Below, piece by piece: positions 55,531 to 64,000 of a DNA stretch of 64,000 nt. Below the pieces are notes generated by a model that saw nothing but the letters and a program-made list of their open reading frames with translations, was not told the DNA's origin and did no database searches. Origin of the DNA: Theristus sp. LFF4_11. Its lineage: Eukaryota; Nematoda; Chromadorea; Monhysterida; Xyalidae. Every line of letters begins with the position of its first letter. Within the stretch, counting starts at the first letter, position 1. The stretch lies in assembly GCA_030248135.1 (NCBI GenBank), contig JASANC010001240.1:112162-176161 (forward strand), written 5' to 3'. A program made the translations under genes and the position numbers.

Positions 55531-57767
55531 CTGCAACACAATTGTACTTCACAGGACGCGGGTTTTCGAGTTATCAGAAAAGTTAAACGTCCAAGACCAA
55601 GGTACAACCATAACCTAGACTCTGGTTCTATTCAAGTAATATGAGCTAGGGATTAAAACAGCGACATAAAAGGAGTAAGGCGAGAGCATGTTGTATATTG
55701 GCTAATCAAACATACAATGTACATACAAAAGAAGGCAGCATTTATGGAGTGAAATGTTTCTGAGATGCACATGTGGAACCGTCCAACGTACATAATGCAG
55801 TGTTGGATAGTCTAGTAGCATCGATAAGCCTTTAGGGGTCGTTAGATTCTCTGAAAATGTACATTTTATAGTTTTCGAATGCATTGAACAGCTTGGCTGT
55901 CACTGTCGCGGAGGCTGCTGCTTTTTGCGTCCCGTTCAAACACACAGTCATCGTTTCAGTCATCTATTTTACCATGGTTTTTTTCGTCACTTCGCTACTA
56001 CTGCAAACAGAGCAGATACAGGGTATACGAAAGATGGTGCTAGAAAAATTGTTTTTTTCAAACATACAATGCACTGTATATTTGCTCGGAATCATCGGGA
56101 ACAGTGTTTTTTTTACAACAGAATCATTTAATAAAAGGATACACTGTCAGACCAGACTAAGAAATGACTCCAGTGATCCTATTTTAGCAACCAACACCCT
56201 GTGCATCACCACAGCAAAACACATGTTTTCCAATTTCAAAGCGGGTTTGAGTCCGGAAAATGCTAAACGTTATCGACCGCCGTCATGAGAGACAAAAACT
56301 GACAGACGAAAGAAAGAACAGCGTAAACGCACGTGTGTGCCTTATTAGCATGACAGTCAGTCAAAAGTTACCCTTGACAGCCGCCCCGCCCCATTCGTTC
56401 GACCTCTCTAGCTGTCACAAAGAAAAAACGTTTGTTCTTTTAGCGAATGAACTTTTTTGCAACGAACAAACTCAACATTCACGGATTTTAGCTTGTGTTG
56501 TGCACTTCAAGAAATCACTGCCCACCAAGCATAACATTGTTTGAACGCAAACCTTGAGGATCTGCTTTCATGAGACTTACACAGAATCCAATAAGCATGA
56601 ATGCACATGAGCTATTCAAATGATACCGCTTTTTTCAACCGACACTCACAATGGCCGACAGATTACCAAAGCAATATTTTTCAAAGATCCATAACTTCTC
56701 TGTTTTGATCTGATCATATCATTATGATGAGTTCCGAACGTTTTTTTGGCAAACACATAAAAATGTGGTTGCATGACAAATGAAATCATAAATTTGGCGG
56801 ACAAAATACGCCTAAAAAGTCTTCATTCCGATTACCGAATCTCTTCGAAATGGAAACGCCAACGTCCATTGTACTCACATATGTTCAATAATGTGTGCGA
56901 ATTATAATGATATGCCGCGAACGAAGGAAACCAAGCTGTTCAAATGATCGTCGTTTTTTGTTCATGAAGAATTGTCAAGCTACAGAAAATATCATTTTAT
57001 TGAAAGATACACGGTATGTACATACTACATATATGTAGCAAAGTCGTGATAATCAAGAAACGCGAGCAGCCTTGGTGGCCATAAGACAAGAGACGTGCAA
57101 AGCAGCGGCTTATGTGCGCTCGCTGGAGACCACCAATGAGCGAGAGAGCCCCAGTATGTGCATGTTTGTTTGTGTACGCAACATTTGAAAAACGACACCC
57201 TGCGCTCACTCACCATTTGTTGCCATTTATGTACAGGGTGTGCACAGCTGACGCCAATAATATTGTCAGAATCACCAAAGTACGCCCACAGAATCGTGAC
57301 CATTTGCACTGCTTTGTGTCAGTCGATGGCAGTGTTCGAGTTTTCTGAAAACATTTTCACATCCATGTTTTCTTTTCTTTTTCTCCATTTTTTATCAAGA
57401 GACACCCTGTAAACATGTGTGTATTGGTGGTCATGAGGATCTGATATCAGCCACAACATGCAGCAATACAAAGCTTGAATTTCCCAGAAACAAGCATAAA
57501 TTTCATTCCAGCACATGCCCTCGGTGTCTTGGCTTCTTGTTGTGGGAAGAAACATAATATGTTATGTACATGTAAACATTTCTGCGCTCGTCCATTCCAC
57601 TGATGTGCGTACATGCATGTGTACAAAACCAGCAAGTACATATAACTGCGATATCTGTAAAAAAGCGACTTTTAGTTTGAAGTCATGCAAGTTAAGAGAC
57701 CATGTAAAAACGACTTTGTCTTGACTAGAGTCAGGTTCGTTACTACACCTAACATCTTTCCCACCTG
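55531..57767. other. No gene seen
   Basis: Short frames only. At about 57231-57415 the words TGTACAGGGTGTGCAC and GAGACACCCTGTAAACA form inverted ends of a possible 185 bp MITE. The plus ATG frame 55884-56288 has no domain. Confidence 0.4.
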
Positions 57768-57990
57768 TAACTTTGCTAAACGCGGCAGCTTTTTCAAGGT
57801 GCAAGAAGCGCACGAAATTTGATTGAAAGAAAATAGACGTTCCGGAAGTCAACTGTGTGTCAAACTTAACGTGTTTCTCAAAATTAATTGGTTTTTCGCG
57901 CTATATTCTGGTCATTTTTGACAATTATTGCACACGCGATTGTCGAATATCTTGGCATTTTTCATAGAGACGGTTAGTAAATACTCATCA
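57768..57990 (+). mobile_element. MITE family C, degraded copy
   Basis: The GGCAGCTTTTTCAAGGTGCA and GAAAATAGACGTTCCGGAAG blocks follow the family order. Both termini are lost. Confidence 0.65.
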
Positions 57991-58443
57991 AGACGAGACG
58001 TTTATTGGGGGTGCATGCTTCGAAATTTAGAAAAATTTTCAATCATTTTTTTGCGATCCAAAAAACGTTAATGGAGTGTGTCACTTTTCCCATGACAAGG
58101 GGCTGCACAATGATGAATTGAAAATAAAAACCGTGATGTGGAAGCTATGCTTTAAGCATGACAGACACGAATAAATCACACATTGAAATGGGCAATGAAA
58201 TGTAGTGACAAACAAACCATGTCAGGTATCACTTAAAAAAGTAATGACATATCAAAACTGATTGAATCATACAGCACTGACAGAAAGCACAAACCAAAAG
58301 CTGAGGTTACTGGTGCACCTGAGCGAACCGTCTCTGAAAATACGTGCGTGTATCAAATTAACCAAATTGCTTCTAAGTGCAAGTTCTCAAAAGACGACTC
58401 GCCTCATCAATCAACACTGTGGTGCAACAGCGCGCGGTTGTTT

Positions 58444-59755
58444 TTACGAATACGGCGGGTGCACCACAATCTCAGCAACCGGCGACGCTCCCAGGGGTGC
58501 AGGCGCTCTGGGTTGCGTGTACGCCAGTGGGATGATCGAGGCCACTGGTGCACGCTGACCGGGCCTTGCTACAGCTGCTGCACGTTCATTGTACGGCAGT
58601 GGAATTGTCGGTGCTACAGGTGCCGGTTGACGCGGCCTTGACGCAGGACGCCGACGAAACCAGTTGAGTGGCGCGTGCCTCGTGGCGTAGTGCGCAGTGG
58701 GTGGCGCCTTCAGACGGTATGCAAAGCCAGGCGCTGGCACAACGTGCGTTGGTGTCCATAAAGTCGACGTGGTCGGAATTGGAAACGCGCTGACTGCTGG
58801 TGGAAGCGGCGTGGTGGTCGTTTGGAAAATGGCATAGATCACTTTCGCCGTGGGCACGGGCGGTGTTGGCACGGGCGCATGATATACCGGGTACACCGGA
58901 CGTGCTAATGGAATCGGGGGGCGTGTGGGAGGCAGGGGCAGAGGTGCAGGGCGAGGTGGGGGGATGGACGGAGCGGGGCGAGTTGGTGGCGGATGAACAA
59001 ACGGCTGCAGTGTGATTGCTTCAATGTTTGGCCCACCATACGTGAGCTTTGCTGGCACTGGAGACGGCGACGGCGCGGTCGCCACGATCGGCTTGTCGAC
59101 AAGCAACACTGGCTCCAGGGGTTGCAAAATCGGGCTCGGTTTATCCTCGGGCTCCAATGGAAAAACTTCAGGACGTAAGATGGTGCGCGATGGTGGTGCA
59201 GGCGGTTGTGGAGGTGGCTGATAAGACGCTGGCCTGATTGGTAGTAATCGGGCAGGGGGAGCAAAACTGGGAGGGCCGTAGCTCGTGGTGGGCAGCGCCG
59301 GTGCAGGCGGCATGCGTCTGGAGAGCACGAGATGCGGCTGCTCCACTGACGGCGGCGCACGGCGCGTTTTGCGGGACCGTGGTTTGGCAACCAGAAGAAA
59401 CCGCTGCAATGGAAAAACGCGGTTTTTATCGTTCCAGTTGCTATGCACTCTAACATAAAAAAGATTGAAGCTTCGTGACAAGTTTGCTTCCAAATTGTTT
59501 GTACTCCAAATTTGATGAAAAAATTATCGTGGTGTGTGTGTGCTCAAATCAAAAGCATGTTGTGCGGTGTACCATGCTTTGCTTACGATTGACAACCGAC
59601 CAACCTTAACCGCAGTTCCACTGTCGTAGTCTGTGAACTCATCCAAATCAACAGCAACTAAGCTGCGTCCTTCGAATGCTTCCAGAAATGAGTTGTGTTG
59701 CAACTGAAAATAAATCAAAAGTCTGACCGTTTTTTGGCGTTGTCATCAGTTCACC
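58444..59755 (-). CDS. Proline-rich secreted-type protein, 3' exons
   Basis: Exons 59403-58444 (stop TAA) and 59703-59587 join in phase 0, preceded by an exon ending at 59755 that contains KCKTFTCFVVDFNCQ. The middle exon reads FEGRSLVAVDLDEFTDYDSG. The last exon is 319 residues of low-complexity proline-rich sequence with PPP, YPVYHAP and APVAPTIPLPY-like units near the C-terminus. A signal peptide (YPPLLVAAVLAAFSVD) occurs upstream at about 59970-59900 in a frame whose junction I could not fix. Such proteins are often structural parts of cuticle or eggshell, but this is inference. There is no recognised domain. Confidence 0.65.
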
Positions 59756-61153
59756 TGGCAGTTGAAGTCAACGACAAAACACGTGAACGTTTTGCATTTA
59801 AAAATATCAAGTTTAGATGTCAAAAACCTTTTAGGCGAATGGAAAAATCCCAGACTAAAAACACTTTTATTTGAATCGAGGTGTGACGTACGGAATGGTC
59901 AACTGAAAAAGCAGCTAACACGGCCGCGACCAGCAGCGGTGGATAATTCGCTCTTAGCTTCATTGTTCGTTTGATGCTGAAGCAACTCCGTGATCTCGGT
60001 GTATTTCCGTACAACTTTGAAAAGGAAAACGCTTTGTCGATTAGTGCGATTGGGATGTGCAGGCGACACGATGCACACTGCAGAGATAAAACTAACACAA
60101 CAATCATTGACATTTCGATAATTTTCGGATATGTTTGTTTTTGCCTGTGACAGAAAAATGAATAACAACGTTTTATTGTGAAAGTAATAACAGAAATTAC
60201 TATAATTGATGAAAACGGAAATGCAGGGAAGGGAAGGCAAGCGAAGGGCGTTTGCGGCCGTATTGTGCGCCATGTTGGTCATGTGCCTGTATCGCTCGTG
60301 TTCATTCATCTTCCTAAAAACACGCATTCCGTCAGTCAGTCGGACGATAGGACACGTGCGACTCGTCTTTGACTGTCTAGAACACGCACCATCAGTGTTT
60401 TTGATTCCGCTGAAAATTCGCGAACGGTAATCACATCGGCATTTTTCTGATGAAAAGTAAAATTCGCCAAGTTTGACAGAGAACAGTGTATGTATCTAGT
60501 CTCGTGGATTGTATGTGCACCGCTAATGAGTTGTCAAAAAATAGATGTTCATCATCTCGACTAAACTAAATTCCACGAAAGAAGTATTTATTCACTGCGC
60601 TTGTCCTGCAGTAAAACCAATAATAACAAAATCATCTTTTTCTGGCGTTGCGCAAAGTTTCATGGTTTCGTGACTTTCTTCGGGCTTGAGAGGTCGACCC
60701 CATGAAGATGTACGACGACTGAACTGACTGCTTCCATTGACCCGACCCCCTGCCCAACATCACGTGCGTCTGCACCATACACAAACTGATTGCTGTTTGC
60801 ATTGAACACTTCAATTCTTTCCAGACATCATGAAAATAAAGACAAAAGTTGTTTCAGTGCGTCTCCACTTTTAATCAATTGATTCATTGTTTCGCAATCG
60901 CTGATCGGAAATGTCTACGTATGCGGGTGCAATTAAAATTAATGACAGATCGCTTGCTTTTTAGTACATACGGTATTGTGTTTTCACTTTTCATGCTCGT
61001 CTTTTGCGCTATTTTTTAAAAATAAAAGGAGTGAAACAAATACCAGCAGGAGTGGTGTTCTGTTATCCACAAAACTGAATAAGAAAACAACTTGTGGTCA
61101 AGAGGTTGTGCCTCTAATTGTTTTTGTAAAAAAACTGTTGTTAACAAAGCAAA
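59756..61153. other. Possible 5' exons of the proline-rich gene, otherwise no gene
   Basis: Minus frames at 60113-59820 (MSMIVVLVLSLQCASC start, or the internal MKLRANYPPLLVAAVLAAFS start) and at 60327-60210 could be 5' exons of the gene at 58444. Right of 60430 I see nothing convincing. Confidence 0.35.
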
Positions 61154-61367
61154 TATGATCTTTTATTTTGGTCCCGGGACTCTTGTGCGCATAGATGGGT
61201 AAACAATCTCATGAATGACGCGGGAAGTCAAAGTTGGTAAAGTGATCCGAGACCCGTTAATAAGGCCGGTTCACTTAGGCTATTCTGAATTACCACATAA
61301 AGATTGAAACTAGTTTCCTTTCACGTCTACAACCGCATTGAGTCGCAGGTCTTAAAGAAATATAATA
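61154..61367 (+). mobile_element. MITE family B, copy 3
   Basis: It starts TGATCTTTTATTTTGGTCCC after TA. The GTGATCCGAGACCC and GAAACTAGTTTCCTTTCAC blocks match the copy at 26034. The right end is near AAATATAATAG. Confidence 0.85.
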
Positions 61368-62636
61368 GTATCCGTAATTGTAGCACCATAAAGATTTGCT
61401 TGCGCATATTAGACCAAGAAGTTTCAGGCTACGTCTCTTCACAACACTCGCCACCTACCCCACCTACACTGTACATTTCTGCCCAACTGTTTGGTATTCA
61501 TCACTGATAGGAAGCTAGTCAACTCTCCACAACGATCCTTCACAACGTACATACTTCAGTTGGCATTGAAATGAACACATCATATGTACCAGGATCGGCT
61601 GGTTCCAAGTATAATCCAAAGACACATGCCATACTTTATCATGGTGTAAAAATCTATCCATTCTGTCACCTTTGTTCCATTCGTTAACGACTTCTTTATT
61701 TTTCAACAAACTAGAGCAGTTACTCGGAGGCCATTCACTGAAACTCGCAGTTTCCAGAAACAAGACTACCATTAAGAAATCGTGTTGGTGTTTCAAGACT
61801 ATGCACATCTTTGGAATCTTTTGTTCAATGAAACTGTCACCTCACCAACAGTAGCCAGACCAGTTTTCGAGCCATAGAATATGCAAAAATTCAATCTTTT
61901 GTCAATAATAAACTCTGAGTTGTGTATTGGAATGTGCAGAAGAGTCCGCCCAGCCGCCAGCACTCTTGCGGTAAGTAAAGGTGATGGTGTTTTTCTCTTC
62001 AGATGCTTATTTTGCATGTCTTATGCGTATTGACGGACAAGTCCTGACAAGTCTACAGAAATAATGCCAATTATCCAATTTTGACACGTAAATTTTATCT
62101 TTTAATGTATAAATTAAAAGAAAGTCGCGTAAAAGTTTAATATAAATATGCATCAGCAAGTAAAAATATTCACGAATCATGCATGCTGTCCTTTGTGCAA
62201 CACGCTCCCATCCAATACAAAGAAAACTTGTAAATGTATCAAGACTGCTTAAAATCATTTGCAGCATCATTACAAAGCTAACAACTCACTGGTAATTCTA
62301 CATTTGGCTATGATAACATTCATTCAACATTGTCGTTAAATTATGACAATCATAGCACACTTTTAAAAGAGAAAAGTAAAGTTGTCAACTTGAGTCAATT
62401 TATTCAAAAACAATCAGATAAGCTTGGATGTGACCGAAAAAGGTTTTGCCTCTCAATGAAACCAAAAGCTTTCTGCAGAATACAATATATACTTTCACTT
62501 TGGCTATTTGCACAGTTTGTATTTCAGTGGTATGGAACCTACCATTGCAAATCAATGAGAACTTTCTGACACTGACGCGGCATGTATCAACTTTACGTGA
62601 GGTCAGTTGTAATTTGACAATGATCGGTGAAACCAC
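61368..62636. other. No gene seen
   Basis: AT-rich with short frames. The last part (62400-62636, minus) is an open continuation of the proline-rich frame and more likely intron or 3' sequence. Confidence 0.35.
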
Positions 62637-63914
62637 AAAATTATTTGGACTTTTTAGATAGCCACCGTGAAGAGGAGCAATGTGGATTGGAAAGTAAGCC
62701 GGCGGTGGCACAGGAGTCCTTCCGGCCTCGGGGGTGGCGGTGGTGGTGGGGACGCCCACTCGGGTCGCCGGGAAAATTGGCGGGGGCAGCGTTGGGGGTG
62801 GCGGTGGCGGTGGCGGAGTCGGCGGAGGTGGAAACGTTGACCTCTCGTACGCAAACAGGAATCGGTTTGTGGTGGAAGTCAAGTGGCCCTCTCGGACGCG
62901 CTCACAAGCGGCGCATAGACGCCGGTATATCCTGAAATGTCAGAGTTTGCTGAGGCGGAACCCGACTTCAGTTGGCTGAACAAAAGTCAGAAAACCGTCA
63001 AACCAGATCCAAGCTGCATGAGCAATTGGGCCAGGTCCCCGGTGGTGGTGGTGGTGGTGGTGGTGGCGGTGGTGGATGATGGTGATGGCGGAAGCGGGCG
63101 GAGGCACAGGCGATTCTTCGGGCAGCGGCTCTGGAACTAGCTCCAAGGTTTCGTATTCGACGTTCTCTGCGTACGGGGGTGGAGGTGGGGTATGTGGCGG
63201 AGGTGGCTGCCGAATCGCCGGCGGGATTGGACGAGCCGAGGGTGGAAGTTTATGACCAGGGAACGCTGGTTGAAGGGGTCTGTGACCGCGGAACTGGGGC
63301 CGCTTCATGGGCATACGGGTACAATGGTTTCTGAGCGGGAATGGCGTTGCTGGCTCTGGAGGAGTGGGCGCCGGCGGGATCGGACGCGCTGCCGGTGGAA
63401 TTCGGTTGCGAGCGTGGTACTTCGGGCCGCGCGGAGCGCGCACGGCAGCAGGCGGCAGCGGGCACCGCCGTGGAAGCCAATCGGTGCGGGCAGCGGTGCG
63501 GGCAACATGTGGTCGAGAGCCTGGAGGAGGTGCCACCGGCGGACGACCATCCGGAGCAACCAACACGAGTGCGAAATCGCAGGTGAACATAAGTCGAGCC
63601 CCGAGTGTGCCCAAACTGCAGCTGGAGCACCCGGAAGTCCTGCAGCGTGCGGTGGCGGCGGGAACGAGTGCATGAGCGGCGGCGGTCTTGTGCTCGGAGG
63701 AATTGGTCACTGTCCCGCAGGCGGCCTGTGAGAGATATATGGCGCGTGTGAGCATGAGGTGGTGGCGGAGGTAGCGGAGGTAGGTGAGGCGTCGGAGGAT
63801 GCGAGCCAAGCGCAAACGGCGCAGCGACCCGGAACGCCTTCGATCAGTGCCGGCAATTATGTGTCGACTTCTACAGAGTGAGAAATTTCTCAAGAAATAA
63901 ATTTTGTAAAACAA
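62637..63914 (-). CDS. Second proline-rich protein gene with His tract (ends uncertain)
   Basis: The minus exon over about 63630-62950 has long proline-rich stretches (ARPIPPAPTPPEPATPFPL, QPPPPHTPPPPP), an acidic break (VEYETLELVPEPLPEESP) and a tract of eight histidines before RGPGPIAHA. A further exon after GACATTTCAG at 62931 reads FLFAYERSTFPPPP, then TPPPPPPPPTLPPP, and may end at 62637. The join between the two and the 5' end (several frames open in this GC-rich stretch) are not resolved. Its style resembles the gene at 58444, same strand, 3 kb away, suggesting a tandem pair. There is no recognised domain. Confidence 0.5.
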
Positions 63915-64000
63915 AAAAAGAGCAGAAAAACTGAAATCAGAATGTTTTATCTGTTACTAATGCTAATAACATACTGATGGGTGTGGTTCAGCTCCCAGAC

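Overview
The window looks like nuclear DNA of a small invertebrate, most likely a nematode. Genes carry several short GT-AG introns. One gene encodes a nematode-type cuticle collagen (N-terminal membrane anchor, then Gly-X-Y blocks), and another a secreted PAN/Apple plus ShKT protein. The species cannot be named from the sequence. Much of the DNA between genes is short inverted-repeat transposons (several families, two to six copies each), foldback elements and simple repeats.

Layout. 0-1.2 kb: 5' exons of a neuropeptide Y/F-type GPCR (minus), cut by the window edge. 4.7-5.8 kb: secreted PAN+ShKT gene (plus). 7.1-9.6 kb: two unrecognised minus-strand genes. 10.4-12.8 kb: cuticle collagen and possible 3' exons (plus). 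13.0-15.2 kb: kelch-repeat gene (minus), carrying a long pentanucleotide microsatellite and a MITE in its introns. 15.9-18.4 kb: exons of unrecognised minus-strand gene(s). 18.8-22.0 kb: a 3.25 kb inverted repeat flanked by TTAA, sitting directly behind the stop codon of another minus-strand exon. 22.4-28.1 kb: repeats and weak ORFs only. 28.1-49.1 kb: one large synapsin gene (minus). 55.4 kb: one orphan exon. 58.4-63.9 kb: two proline-rich genes (minus), the second reaching towards the right edge.

The central observation is the synapsin gene. All exons join in consistent phase. It has two alternative starts (725 aa and 488 aa with the distal last exon) and two alternative last exons. In the 9.1 kb intron of its core domain lies a complete four-exon TIMP (metalloproteinase inhibitor) gene on the opposite strand. 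This antisense synapsin/TIMP nest is known from insects and vertebrates. Finding it beside a nematode-type collagen suggests the arrangement is ancestral and retained here. The TIMP itself lacks some cysteines that are canonical in the inhibitory domain.

Exon boundaries were read by eye from splice sites, phase and family resemblance. No alignment or database search was run.
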